A DNA stretch of 64,000 bases from Flavobacterium sp. 90 (GTDB lineage Bacteria > Bacteroidota > Bacteroidia > Flavobacteriales > Flavobacteriaceae). How positions within the stretch are numbered: the stretch's first letter is position 1; each line of letters begins with the position of its first letter. Where the stretch lies: the NCBI RefSeq assembly GCF_004339525.1, contig NZ_SMGE01000001.1, positions 6,262,001-6,326,000 of the forward strand. The letters are read 5' to 3'. Under the pieces are notes generated by a model that was given only the letters and a program-made list of their open reading frames with translations, ran no database searches and was not told where the DNA came from. Shown in pieces: positions 16,720-25,338 of this stretch. Position numbers and translations under genes: made by a program.

Positions 16720-16745
16720 TTTATTAACAAGAAGTTAACAAAATG

Positions 16746-17186
16746 TTATTTTTCAGCGATAATCTCGTATGGTAAGTCAACGATAACATCTCTGTGTAAA
16801 CGGATGCTAGCAGAATATTTTCCTGTACGTTTTACGATACCACTAGTGATGAATTTTCTATCAATAGCGTTACCTGATTTCTCTAAAGCTTCAGCAATAT
16901 CGATGTTTGTGATAGAACCAAAAAGTTTCTCTCCACCAGCTTTTGCAGTAAGTTTAATTTCAAGAGCTTTAAGTGTTTCAGCTAATGCTTTTGCATCAGC
17001 AACAACTTTAGCTTCTTTATGTGCTCTTTGTTTTAGATTTTCAGCTAAAACTTTTTTAGCAGAAGGAGTTGCTAAAGCAGCAAAACCTTGAGGAATTAAA
17101 AAGTTACGACCGTAACCAGGTTTTACAGATACTACATCATCTTTAAATCCTAGGTTTTGTACGTCTTGTTTTAAAATAATTTCCAT
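16746..17186 (-). CDS. rplI: 50S ribosomal protein L9
   Basis: 146 residues, the normal length for bL9. The N-terminal domain carries the family signature (MEIILKQDVQNLG, then KPGYGRNFLIPQGFA), followed by a helical connector (about 50-80) and a C-terminal RNA-binding domain (GEKLFGSITNIDIAEAL). It binds domain V of 23S rRNA at the base of the L1 stalk. It is the last gene of the rpsF-rpsR-rplI operon, 68 bp after rpsR, and ends at the bidirectional terminator. Confidence 0.98.
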   Translation of the reverse strand: MEIILKQDVQNLGFKDDVVSVKPGYGRNFLIPQGFAALATPSAKKVLAENLKQRAHKEAKVVADAKALAETLKALEIKLTAKAGGEKLFGSITNIDIAEALEKSGNAIDRKFITSGIVKRTGKYSASIRLHRDVIVDLPYEIIAEK

Positions 17187-17254
17187 GTTGTTGTCCTTAT
17201 ATTTTAGAAGTTAGGTTCTGATTTAACAGAAACCAGCGACTAGATTTTTTTTTA

Positions 17255-17551
17255 CTATTTTAATAAATCGGCCACGTATGGCATTAAAGCTAAGTGACGA
17301 GCTCTTTTTACAGCTACAGAAACTTTTCTTTGGTATTTTAATGAAGTTCCAGTTAAACGACGAGGAAGAATTTTTCCTTGCTCATTAACGAATTTCAATA
17401 AGAAATCAGCATCTTTATAATCGATATATTTGATTCCTGATTTTTTGAAACGACAGTACTTTTTAGTTTTGTTAGTTTCAATGTTTAAAGGCGTTAAATA
17501 TCTGATATCTCCGTCTTTTTTTCCTTTTGCAGATTGCTCAATTGTAGACAT
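17255..17551 (-). CDS. rpsR: 30S ribosomal protein S18
   Basis: 98 residues. The conserved bS18 core is visible: [31 protein letters not shown] and the basic tail [13 protein letters not shown]. It forms a heterodimer with S6 on the platform of the small subunit. The N-terminus is about 25 residues longer than the minimal family core and includes a [13 protein letters not shown] segment, which I recall as usual in Bacteroidota. It lies 5 bp after rpsF; no priB/ssb-like gene is inserted between them. Confidence 0.98.
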
Positions 17552-17556
17552 AATAA

Positions 17557-17898
17557 TTACGCTTTAGTAGATTTTAATTTAGCTCTTCTTCTTTCCGCCC
17601 ATGAAATAGCATGTTTATCTAAACTTACAGTTAAGAAACGCATAACTCTTTCGTCACGTCTAAATTCAGTTTCAAAAGCAATAAGAACTTCTCCTGCTAC
17701 TTTGAATTCGAATAAATGGTAAAAACCACTTTTTTTGTTTTGGATTTCGTAAGCCATTTTTTTCAGACCCCAATCCTCTTTCGATACCATTTCAGCTCCT
17801 CTACTAGTAAGAAATTCTTCAAATTTCATTACTGTTTCCTTCACCTGAACCTCAGATAAAACGGGATTTAAAATGAAAACAGTTTCATAATGATTCAT
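17557..17898 (-). CDS. rpsF: 30S ribosomal protein S6
   Basis: 113 residues, normal for bS6. The start [16 protein letters not shown] and the strand [23 protein letters not shown] are diagnostic. The ferredoxin-like fold binds S18 and helix 23 of 16S rRNA. First gene of the three-gene operon, with a -7 box about 32 bp before the ATG. The short AU-rich leader shows no evident S6:S18 autoregulatory stem. Confidence 0.98.
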   Translation of the reverse strand: MNHYETVFILNPVLSEVQVKETVMKFEEFLTSRGAEMVSKEDWGLKKMAYEIQNKKSGFYHLFEFKVAGEVLIAFETEFRRDERVMRFLTVSLDKHAISWAERRRAKLKSTKA

Positions 17899-17929
17899 AA
17901 ATACAATATTTATTTGTTAAAATTGGGTG

Positions 17930-17937
17930 CAAAAGTA
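17930..17937 (-). promoter_or_regulatory. -7 box of the rpsF operon promoter
   Basis: Minus-strand TACTTTTG matches TAnnTTTG and lies about 32 bp upstream of the rpsF ATG. No good TTTG -33 element is seen at the expected distance. Confidence 0.5.
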
Positions 17938-18075
17938 ACCATTAAATTTAAATATACAACACTTTTTTACTTTTATTCGTCGTATAACAAAAAATACACG
18001 CTGATTTTAGTTTTTTTTACAAAAAAATAATACATTTACTACTGCTATCCTGAATTTATTCTAAATTTAAATGTT

Positions 18076-18774
18076 ATGAAACTAAACTGTGTTGTTGTAG
18101 ATGATAGTTCTATACAGAGGACAATTATTGCAAAATTAGTTAATAATCACCCAGGTTTGCACTTAATCGGGGACTTTTCTAATGCAATAGAAGCAAAAAG
18201 TTGTATCTCTCTAAATAATATCGACTTAATATTCCTTGATATTGAAATGCCTGTTATTAACGGTTTTGATTTCCTTGACGGACTAAAATCAAAACCTCAA
18301 ATTATATTTATCACTTCTAAAGCTGAATATGCTTTAAAAGCTTTTGACTATGATGCGACCGATTATCTGCAAAAACCTATTGCTGTAGATCGATTTAATG
18401 CTTCTGTAAAAAGAGCAATAGACATGCATTTGCTTAAAAAAGAAGTAAAAGAAGAAGAAGGCGAGCATATATTTATCAAAAGTAACCTTAAAAAACTTAA
18501 AATTTTCACTGCAAAAATCAAATGGATTGAAGCTTTTGGGGATTATGTAAGAGTAGTTACAGAAGACGACAGCAATCTGGTACTTTCAACAATGAAATCT
18601 TTTGAAAACGATCTTTCAAAAGACAAATTTATTCGCGTACACAAGTCTTATATTATTAATATAGATAAGGTAGAGCGCTTTAACAGTAAATTTGCCGAAA
18701 TTGGTATTACCAAAATTCCGCTTAGCCGAAACAAAAAAGAAGATTTAGTAAAAGCATTGTCAACGTCGTCATAA
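18076..18774 (+). CDS. LytTR-family response regulator
   Basis: 232 residues. The receiver domain (1-120) shows the acidic pair D9/D10, phosphoacceptor D55 in LIFLDIEMP, T80 and K100 in the YLQKP motif. A charged linker follows, then a LytTR DNA-binding domain (about 140-230) with IKWIEAFGDYVRV and FIRVHKSYIINIDKV. This is the AlgR/AgrA/LytR class, which bends DNA at direct repeats upstream of target genes. No sensor kinase is adjacent, so the partner must be encoded elsewhere. Only one base separates its stop from the stop of the convergent priA. Targets cannot be deduced here. Confidence 0.93.
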   Translation: MKLNCVVVDDSSIQRTIIAKLVNNHPGLHLIGDFSNAIEAKSCISLNNIDLIFLDIEMPVINGFDFLDGLKSKPQIIFITSKAEYALKAFDYDATDYLQKPIAVDRFNASVKRAIDMHLLKKEVKEEEGEHIFIKSNLKKLKIFTAKIKWIEAFGDYVRVVTEDDSNLVLSTMKSFENDLSKDKFIRVHKSYIINIDKVERFNSKFAEIGITKIPLSRNKKEDLVKALSTSS

Positions 18775-18775
18775 T

Positions 18776-21226
18776 TTAATAAAAATCGACATTGGTAATC
18801 ACCTTTATAGCTCTGTATTGCGCAACAGCCTCAAAACTATTCAACATTTTCTGAATAGTTTTTTTTGTACCTCCCAAATTCACATTTTGCGGAATCTTAA
18901 TTAATATAGTTCTTATATATTCATTTCTTATTCTATTTATCGCTGGTTCTTCTGGTCCCAAAACTGGCATATTCAAGTTTTGACTCAAAACCTGATACAG
19001 CCACATTGAACCTTCTTTTAGTTTTTCAAACTCTCTGTGTTTCAAAGTCAGTTTTATAATTCTGAAATAAGGCGGATATCTATAGATTTGGCGGTCATAC
19101 AATTGCTCCTTATACATACCTATATAATTATGCATTGTAACCTGCTGAATTGTATTGTGATTTGGATTATAAGTCTGAATTACAACTTTCCCTTGTTTTT
19201 CAGCTCTTCCGGCTCTTCCTGCGACCTGTGTCATCATCTGAAAACTACGTTCAAAAGCTCTAAAATCAGGATGATGCAACATATTATCCGCATTCATAAT
19301 TCCAACTAAACTTACATTGTCAAAATCCAAACCTTTGGCAAGCATTTGTGTTCCGACCAAAATATCAATTTCACGGTTTTTAAAAGAATCAATAATCTTT
19401 TCAAAACCATATTTTCCACGAGTTGTATCCTGATCCATTCTTCCCGTTTTTGCTTTCGGAAAAAGAGACATTAATTCCTGCTCAATTTGTTCCGTTCCAA
19501 AACCTTTTGTGGTCAAATCAATACTCGAGCAACTATGGCAATGCGTAGGTTTTGCAATCGAATAACCACAATAATGGCAACGCAATTGATTTTTATGTTT
19601 ATGAAAAGTCAAACTCACATCGCATTGTTGACAATGCGGTACGTGACCACAAGTCATACATTCGATTATTGGCGAATATCCACGTCTGTTTTGAAATAAA
19701 ATCACTTGCTCGCCCAAAGACAAAGCTTCTGTAACTTCTTCAATTAAAACATCACTAAAATGCCCTGTCATTCGTTTTCTGAATTGCTTATCTTTCAAAT
19801 CAACCAAAACAATATCCGGCATTCGAACATTATTATAACGTTCTGTTAGCGTCACCAAACCGTATTTATCAGCTTGTGTATTAAAATAGGTCTCGATACT
19901 TGGCGTTGCCGATCCTAAAAGGACTTTCGCATTATGAAAATTAGCCAAAACAATAGCAGCATCACGCGCATGATAACGCGGCGCAGGATCACTTTGCTTA
20001 AAAGTCTGTTCGTGCTCTTCGTCAACAATCAATAAACCTAAATCATTGAATGGCAAAAACAAAGCCGACCTCGCTCCTATTACAATCTGCGCTTTTTCTG
20101 AATTTTCAAGCGTTTGTTTCCAAACCTCAACTCTTTCGTTATTACTGTATTTAGAATGAAAAACCGCAACTTTATCTCCAAAATGAAGTCGCAAACGCGA
20201 AACCAATTGTGTCGTCAAAGCAATTTCAGGCAACAAATACAAAACCTGTTTTCCTGTTGCTAAATATTCCTCAATTAGCTTGATATAAATTTCTGTTTTT
20301 CCGCTTGACGTGACACCATGAAGCAAACAAACTTCTTTTTCTAAAAGATTATTCTTAATCGCTGTAAAAGCATTTTCCTGAGCTTCACTTAGAAGTAATT
20401 GTTTCCCTGAAGCTTCACCACTAAAAGAAACCCGATCTTGCTGCAAAAGATATTCTTCAAAAATCTCCTTATCAATCAAAGCTTTTACTGTTGTCGATGT
20501 TGAATTTGAAACCTCAACAAGTTTTTTTACGGTAATAGGTTTCTTTTCAGAAGCCATGATTTGAAAGTAAGCCAAAACAATTTCTTTTTGTTTATTAGCA
20601 CTTTTCAATACCTCAAGTAATTCTCCAAGACCATTATCTGATTCGTATTTTGCATGCAATTTCACATACCGAACCAACTTTGGCTTATAACTTTCTTTTA
20701 TTTCTTCTTCTAAAACAATAATGTCTTTTGCTATTAATTTTTGAAGAATCGGAAAAATATTCTTTTTATTTAAAATAGAAACAATTTCACCAACCTTAAG
20801 AGAACTTTGATGTTGCAACGCTTCATAAACCAAAAACTCTTCATCAGAAAGCTCATTTTCATCCACAACAACATCTACTTTATGCGAAATAACTGTTTCA
20901 CTTTCTAACAATAATCCGCTAGGAAAAGCGCCTCGATATACATCGCCAATTCCGCACATATAATAAGTTGCAATCCAAAGCCAGTGTTTAATCTGAGTTT
21001 CGGTTGCAATAGGTTTTTCGTCAAGTATTTCATGAATTTCTTTAGCATCATACAAGCTTGGCTGATTTTGATGAATATCAATCACCAATGCCGTATATAT
21101 TTTGCTTTTTCCAAAAGGCACCGCAACGCGCATTCCTTTTTTAATGAAATGAAATTCGGCCTCAGAAATACGATAAGTAAAGGTTTTCGCTAAGGAAAGT
21201 GGTAAAACGACTTCGACAAAAAACAT
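18776..21226 (-). CDS. priA: Primosomal protein N', replication restart helicase
   Basis: 816 residues. An N-terminal 3'-DNA-binding domain (about 1-110) and a winged-helix region precede the helicase core: Walker A GVTSSGKT (304-311), DEEH box (402-405) and SAT motif (439-441, in LLGSATPS). Eight zinc-binding Cys lie at 523, 526, 532, 535, 550, 553, 563 and 566, inserted in the second helicase lobe as in all PriA. The motif QVAGRAGR (motif VI) follows. It recognises stalled forks and reloads the replicative helicase. It appears to be a single gene; downstream it abuts the LytTR gene tail to tail. Confidence 0.97.
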   Translation of the reverse strand: MFFVEVVLPLSLAKTFTYRISEAEFHFIKKGMRVAVPFGKSKIYTALVIDIHQNQPSLYDAKEIHEILDEKPIATETQIKHWLWIATYYMCGIGDVYRGAFPSGLLLESETVISHKVDVVVDENELSDEEFLVYEALQHQSSLKVGEIVSILNKKNIFPILQKLIAKDIIVLEEEIKESYKPKLVRYVKLHAKYESDNGLGELLEVLKSANKQKEIVLAYFQIMASEKKPITVKKLVEVSNSTSTTVKALIDKEIFEEYLLQQDRVSFSGEASGKQLLLSEAQENAFTAIKNNLLEKEVCLLHGVTSSGKTEIYIKLIEEYLATGKQVLYLLPEIALTTQLVSRLRLHFGDKVAVFHSKYSNNERVEVWKQTLENSEKAQIVIGARSALFLPFNDLGLLIVDEEHEQTFKQSDPAPRYHARDAAIVLANFHNAKVLLGSATPSIETYFNTQADKYGLVTLTERYNNVRMPDIVLVDLKDKQFRKRMTGHFSDVLIEEVTEALSLGEQVILFQNRRGYSPIIECMTCGHVPHCQQCDVSLTFHKHKNQLRCHYCGYSIAKPTHCHSCSSIDLTTKGFGTEQIEQELMSLFPKAKTGRMDQDTTRGKYGFEKIIDSFKNREIDILVGTQMLAKGLDFDNVSLVGIMNADNMLHHPDFRAFERSFQMMTQVAGRAGRAEKQGKVVIQTYNPNHNTIQQVTMHNYIGMYKEQLYDRQIYRYPPYFRIIKLTLKHREFEKLKEGSMWLYQVLSQNLNMPVLGPEEPAINRIRNEYIRTILIKIPQNVNLGGTKKTIQKMLNSFEAVAQYRAIKVITNVDFY

Positions 21227-21289
21227 GGAAATGTATAGTATAAGATTTAGAAAACTATTTTGACAGAATTATTTTTATAAAGAAGAAAT

Positions 21290-21694
21290 TTAATTCCTTT
21301 CAAACCAATTTTCCATTTCAATTCCATTTAAAAGCATAAAATCCTTTGTATTATCTGTAACAAGAATTAACCGATTCTCAACTGCTGTCACACCAATTAA
21401 AAGATCAAATTCATCATTTATTGGCTTCCCGATTTTTCTAAGTCTTACTTTTTCTATCGCGTATCTTTTAATTGAACCAAAGATTGGGATTATAGTTAAT
21501 CCTTTTAAAAAAATATCTACGGCTTTGTTGGATTTTACAGGATCATTGCTATTTTCAGCACCAAAACGTAGTTCAGCAACAGTTATTTCAGAAATATAAC
21601 AATTCTCCAAACCAACTTTTTTTACCATTTTATCAAGATCTAGTTTTCCTCTTAAAAAGAAAACAGAAATACTTGTATCAAGTAAATATCCCAT
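21290..21694 (-). CDS. PIN-domain ribonuclease toxin (VapC type)
   Basis: 134 residues, the usual VapC size. The acidic catalytic set is visible: D6 in LLDTSI, E41 in ITVAELRFG, D97 in FDLLIGVTAV, and D114/D118 in VTDNTKDF. VapC toxins are Mg-dependent endoribonucleases that often cut tRNA or rRNA loops. Its ATG overlaps the stop of the preceding antitoxin gene by one base (TAATG), which gives translational coupling typical of toxin-antitoxin pairs. Nearby bases show no mobile-element ends. Confidence 0.9.
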   Translation of the reverse strand: MGYLLDTSISVFFLRGKLDLDKMVKKVGLENCYISEITVAELRFGAENSNDPVKSNKAVDIFLKGLTIIPIFGSIKRYAIEKVRLRKIGKPINDEFDLLIGVTAVENRLILVTDNTKDFMLLNGIEMENWFERN

Positions 21695-21930
21695 TAAAAT
21701 TTAATTTCAGTATTTTTAAATTGCCTACTGGATTTAATTTCAGAAATAATTTCTTCCGCAGATTTTTCAGAAGAAAATGCTCCAAAAGATTTATAAAAAT
21801 TATTCTCTTTGGGCTTTGCAGTCTTTAAAGATTTTGTAAGCCTCTCGATAAGTTCTAATTTATTAGAAAAACTTAGTCCTTCAAATAAATCCGAGTAGCT
21901 TTCAAGTATATTTTTATCAGTGACAGTCAT
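21694..21930 (-). CDS. Antitoxin partner of the PIN toxin (VapB-like)
   Basis: 78 residues, acidic and lysine-rich, no membrane segment. Position and the one-base overlap with vapC make it the antitoxin. The segment YSDLFEGLSFSNKLELIERLTKSL is a helical N-terminus seen in short Bacteroidota antitoxins paired with PIN toxins; I do not see a clear AbrB or ribbon-helix-helix motif. The C-terminal part (ISEIKSSRQFKNTEI) probably wraps the toxin. Likely autoregulated by the complex; no operator was identified. Confidence 0.75.
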   Translation of the reverse strand: MTVTDKNILESYSDLFEGLSFSNKLELIERLTKSLKTAKPKENNFYKSFGAFSSEKSAEEIISEIKSSRQFKNTEIKF

Positions 21931-22047
21931 TTTAATCCAATTAAATTAATTTCAAATATAAACAAAATTAAGTTATTTTTCGATAACAAAGACAAGAACC
22001 GAAACTATAAAAAGACAAACAAGTTGTGTTTTAATTTTAAAACAAAA

Positions 22048-22800
22048 TTACTTTTTACCAGATGACTTACCTGAAACTGCACTATATTCCTTAACCAGTT
22101 TCAGTGTGTGTTTTAAAGAATTTAGATCTTTATAACCGTCGTGACCTGTAATAATATATTTAGGATTTTTAAATTTTGACTGTACTTTTCCTATTGATTT
22201 CTCCCATTCCTTCACATCGGAATCACCCAGATATCCTAAATCTGTTGCTTCGGTACTTTTGATAAAACAACCTCCATAAAGCACTTTTTCTTTATTAAAC
22301 CAAACCACAATATTATCCGACGCATGACCTTTTCCGGGATAATAAACCTCAAAAGTATGTTGTCCAACCGTAAATGTTGTGTCTTTTGGAATCACGAATT
22401 TTGCTCTTGGTTCTTTATTTTTTTCAAGAATTTCATCTGTTAATTTTATAGTATAAGTTTTGATTCCTTTTTTACCATAAAATCCCAAACCTCCAGCTCT
22501 GTCTTCGTGAGAATGCGTCGCAAAACACATCACAACTTCTTTATGATGTTTTGCTTTAATACTATCTAATAAAGGCTGAAATTGTGTTTTATCCCAAGGC
22601 GCATCAAACAAAACAACTCCCTTATTTGTAACCAGATACAAGGCATTTGCAGAAATCAATGTTCCTTTATAATCATGAAACGTCTTATAAACATAAAAGT
22701 CACCTGTAAGATGACTTATTTGTAATGGCGAATTCTTAGACTGAGCAAAACTATTGGTTAGTATTGCCAGAAATAAAATTATCGATGCTAATTTTCGCAT
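22048..22800 (-). CDS. bla: Subclass B1 metallo-beta-lactamase (JOHN/IND-like)
   Basis: 250 residues; a signal peptide of about 20 residues ends SFAQ. All subclass B1 zinc ligands are present: H96, H98, D100 (THSHEDRAGG), H159 (GKGHASDN), C178 (GGCFIKS) and H220 (ITGHDGY). These would bind two zinc ions in the periplasm and hydrolyse penams, cephems and carbapenems. The HSHEDRAGG block and overall length resemble the chromosomal enzymes of Flavobacterium johnsoniae (JOHN-1) and Chryseobacterium (IND). It lies only 19 bp after the DUF2147 gene and so is probably co-transcribed with the YihY and DUF2147 genes. No mobile-element sequence flanks it, so it looks intrinsic rather than acquired. Activity spectrum is not visible from sequence. 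Confidence 0.93.
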   Translation of the reverse strand: MRKLASIILFLAILTNSFAQSKNSPLQISHLTGDFYVYKTFHDYKGTLISANALYLVTNKGVVLFDAPWDKTQFQPLLDSIKAKHHKEVVMCFATHSHEDRAGGLGFYGKKGIKTYTIKLTDEILEKNKEPRAKFVIPKDTTFTVGQHTFEVYYPGKGHASDNIVVWFNKEKVLYGGCFIKSTEATDLGYLGDSDVKEWEKSIGKVQSKFKNPKYIITGHDGYKDLNSLKHTLKLVKEYSAVSGKSSGKK

Positions 22801-22819
22801 TTTTTATTTTCAAAAAAAA

Positions 22820-23251
22820 TTAATTTTTCACTCTTGTCCAGTATTGCGTTCTTCCCATAATAGAAATCCCAACATAACCGCGAAGTTTAAGTTTATCTGC
22901 AGATTCTAACGCGATATAACATTTGTATTTTTTACCGTTTGTAGGATCTAAAATCGTTCCTCCGCTATATTCATCACCGTCTTTTTTAAGTCCGTTAATA
23001 ATTACTAAACCTAAAATTGGCTTGTTTTTATCGGCACCATCACATTTTACGCAAGCATCTTTTTTATGATCAGCACGAAGTATTTCTACGATTTTACCAT
23101 AAAGCTTTCCAGATTTCTCATAAATCTCTACAACTGATTTTGCTTCACCTGTTTCATCATCAATTGTTTTCCATTTCCCAAGAACGCCTTGGGCCTGAAT
23201 TGTACCTAAGGTTAAAAAGAAAACACCAATTGTTAACATCCAATTTTTCAT
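22820..23251 (-). CDS. DUF2147 secreted protein
   Basis: 143 residues with a signal peptide ending IQAQ/GVLGKW. The DUF2147 pattern is clear: GKWKTIDDETGEAKSVVEIYE, GKIVEIL, KPILGLVIINGL, GGTILDPTNGKKYKC and LKLRGYVG. Two Cys (DACVKC) lie between the strands as in family members. The fold is a small lipocalin-like beta-barrel, periplasmic or outer-membrane associated, of unknown function. Its ATG is one base after the stop of the YihY-family gene, a tight operon, and the metallo-beta-lactamase follows 19 bp later. Confidence 0.92.
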   Translation of the reverse strand: MKNWMLTIGVFFLTLGTIQAQGVLGKWKTIDDETGEAKSVVEIYEKSGKLYGKIVEILRADHKKDACVKCDGADKNKPILGLVIINGLKKDGDEYSGGTILDPTNGKKYKCYIALESADKLKLRGYVGISIMGRTQYWTRVKN

Positions 23252-23252
23252 A

Positions 23253-24176
23253 TTATTTATTTTTTTTTTGTTTTAATTTTCTGATAGAGGCATTCAATTC
23301 AAATCCCAAAAGCAGAATCATACAGTTTATCCAAATATAAAACATTAGAATCAATAATGTACCAATTGAACCATAAAGTTCGTTGTATTTTGAGAATTTT
23401 ATAACCCAAATCCCAAAAAAGAACGAAGATATAACAATTAAGATGGTCGTAAAAACAGATCCAATGCTTATAAAAGGCACTTTATTATACTGTTTTGTAC
23501 CATAACGCAATAATATTGAAGATGTTATCAAAATCATTAAAACAACAAACAAATATCTTCCTAAAATAATCAGCGGAATACGATCACTCAACACATCCTG
23601 AATGATTGTTTTTTGAATAAATACCTCAAAAACGACAATTGTTGCCACCGTTATAAACAAAATAATTGTCATAACAAGCGATATTGCAAGCGCCACTAAA
23701 TATTGGCTAAACCAACCTCGTTTGTCAAAAACGTGTTTCGAAGATTCAAAACCACTTAGAATTCCGTTAATACCATTTGCCATCAAAAAAATAGAAAGCA
23801 AAAATCCAGATGAAAGCAATCCTGAATGACTATTATTTAAAATATCGCTAATAATTTTACTAATTGCATCATATGTATTTGGTGGAACTCCCTGTTGCAC
23901 AAACTGCAAAAAATCCTGCTGAAAACCTTCTATTGGAATAAACGGAATTAAGTTCAAAATAAACAGCGCAAAAGGAAATAAAGCCATAAAAAAGCTGAAA
24001 GAAACCGCACTCGCATGATACGAAAATGCACCGTCAATGATACCAATAGTATACATTTCGAGTAAATCGTACAACGAAAAACCTTCCAGCCAAGGCAGTT
24101 TTATTCTTTTCAAAAACCGGGCTAAATGACGTATTACAGGAATTCTTTCAATCCGGTCTTCTATCTCTTGAGACAT
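23253..24176 (-). CDS. YihY/BrkB-family inner-membrane protein
   Basis: 307 residues with about six hydrophobic helices. The family block DGAFSYHASAVSFSFFMALFP (the conserved helix after the N-terminal cytoplasmic segment) and GSIGTLLILMFYIWINCMILLLGFELNA near the C-terminus are diagnostic of the YihY/BrkB family, once mislabelled ribonuclease BN. Function is uncertain; transport or lipid export has been proposed for relatives. First gene of the YihY-DUF2147-bla group, 78 bp after nadC; the gap holds heptamer repeats, so co-transcription with nadC is possible. Confidence 0.92.
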   Translation of the reverse strand: MSQEIEDRIERIPVIRHLARFLKRIKLPWLEGFSLYDLLEMYTIGIIDGAFSYHASAVSFSFFMALFPFALFILNLIPFIPIEGFQQDFLQFVQQGVPPNTYDAISKIISDILNNSHSGLLSSGFLLSIFLMANGINGILSGFESSKHVFDKRGWFSQYLVALAISLVMTIILFITVATIVVFEVFIQKTIIQDVLSDRIPLIILGRYLFVVLMILITSSILLRYGTKQYNKVPFISIGSVFTTILIVISSFFFGIWVIKFSKYNELYGSIGTLLILMFYIWINCMILLLGFELNASIRKLKQKKNK

Positions 24177-24184
24177 ATTTATAA

Positions 24185-24249
24185 TTTTAGATTTTTGAGT
24201 TAAGATTTTAGATTATTTCAAACTCATAATTTATAACTCACAACTCATA
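24185..24249. repeat. Degenerate heptamer tandem repeats between nadC and the YihY gene
   Basis: Two runs in 7-bp phase: TTTTAGA, TTTTTGA, GTTAAGA, TTTTAGA (24185-24212), then ACTCATA, ATTTATA, ACTCACA, ACTCATA (24222-24249). The units are decayed but keep the period of seven, like the runs at 40088 and 58904. Confidence 0.7.
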
Positions 24250-24254
24250 ACTTT

Positions 24255-25112
24255 TTAAAACGCTTTCAGACTCAGATCCATGTTGTAAACTGAATGCGTC
24301 AATGCTCCAGACGAAATATAATTTACACCACATAAAGCATATTCACGAATCGTTTTTTCGTTGATATTTCCAGAAGATTCAGTTTGGCATTTTTTACCAA
24401 TTAACGCAACGGCAGTTTTAGTATCTTCGTAATTAAAGTTGTCGATCAAAATTCTGTGAACACCGTCGCTTAAAAGAATCTCGCGAATTTCATCCAGATT
24501 TCTAGCCTCAACAATAATTTTCAAATCCAGATTATTTGCTGTTAAATATTCTTTAGTTTTCTTAATTGCAAGCGTAATTCCGCCCGCAAAATCAATATGA
24601 TTATCCTTAAGCATTACCATATCATAAAGTGCAAAACGGTGATTTTCTCCACCTCCTATTTTAACAGCCCATTTTTCAGCAGCTCTGAAATTTGGCGTCG
24701 TTTTGCGAGTATCTAAAATTTTTGCTCCGGTTCCATCAAGAAGCTGCACATATTGTGCTGTTTTTGTTGCAATTGCAGACATACGTTGCATCGTGTTCAA
24801 AACCACTCTTTCAGACTTTAAAATAGACTGAGAACTTCCCGAAACTTCAAAAACCACATCACCATATTCTACATGCGTTCCATCTTCAATAAAAGTCTTG
24901 ATTTTTAATTTTGGATCTACAAATTCAAAAATCTTTTTTGCTAGTGCAACACCAGCAATAACTCCCTGATCTTTCACCAATAATTTAGCTTGTCCGTGCG
25001 CCGTTTCCGGAATACACGCCAATGAACTATAATCTCCCGTGCCTACATCTTCGCGAATTGCATTACTAATCAATAGTTCTAATTCTGTCTGAAATTGTAC
25101 TTCGCTAATCAT
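24255..25112 (-). CDS. nadC: Nicotinate-nucleotide pyrophosphorylase (quinolinate phosphoribosyltransferase)
   Basis: 285 residues, normal length. Motifs: REDVGTGDYSS near residue 20, LNTMQRMSAIAT, ILDTRKTTPNFR (substrate-binding Arg/Lys), EKWAVKIGGGENHRFALYDMVMLKDNH, and EARNLDEI with the C-terminal barrel strands. It converts quinolinate and PRPP to nicotinate mononucleotide in de novo NAD synthesis. nadA and nadB are not in the window. Transcribed toward the YihY gene. Confidence 0.97.
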   Translation of the reverse strand: MISEVQFQTELELLISNAIREDVGTGDYSSLACIPETAHGQAKLLVKDQGVIAGVALAKKIFEFVDPKLKIKTFIEDGTHVEYGDVVFEVSGSSQSILKSERVVLNTMQRMSAIATKTAQYVQLLDGTGAKILDTRKTTPNFRAAEKWAVKIGGGENHRFALYDMVMLKDNHIDFAGGITLAIKKTKEYLTANNLDLKIIVEARNLDEIREILLSDGVHRILIDNFNYEDTKTAVALIGKKCQTESSGNINEKTIREYALCGVNYISSGALTHSVYNMDLSLKAF

Positions 25113-25310
25113 TTTTCTTAAATTTTATAAGATGCTAAAGTAGGACATATTTTGGGCATTTGAAAGTTAAACGACTGCCAAAAATTTATAAACCTCAAAA
25201 AATATTAAAATATTAGGCAGAAAAATATTAAAATTATCTAATACACAGAAACATAGTTTTGATTGTACATATAAGGTGCTAATCTCACCATTTTATTCAG
25301 AAACATTAAA

Positions 25311-25318
25311 TATCTTTG
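25311..25318 (+). promoter_or_regulatory. -7 box of the AlkD-like gene
   Basis: TATCTTTG matches TAnnTTTG and lies 20 bp before the ATG at 25339. It falls inside the longer reading frame that begins with GTG at 25276, which argues for the downstream ATG as the true start. Confidence 0.5.
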
Positions 25319-25338
25319 AAGTTCATTCAGACAAAATC

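Noticed and set aside
17880..17930. S6:S18-binding autoregulatory RNA in the rpsF leader
   Set aside because: The leader is short and AU-rich, with no GC-rich stem or the expected conserved bulge.
21290..22800. Resistance island or integron around the metallo-beta-lactamase
   Set aside because: No integrase, attC-like sites or IS ends flank it; the gene is packed in an operon with chromosomal-type genes.
25276..25338. GTG start that would lengthen the AlkD-like protein by 21 residues
   Set aside because: A -7 promoter box lies inside this stretch, and the ATG at 25339 gives the family-like N-terminus.
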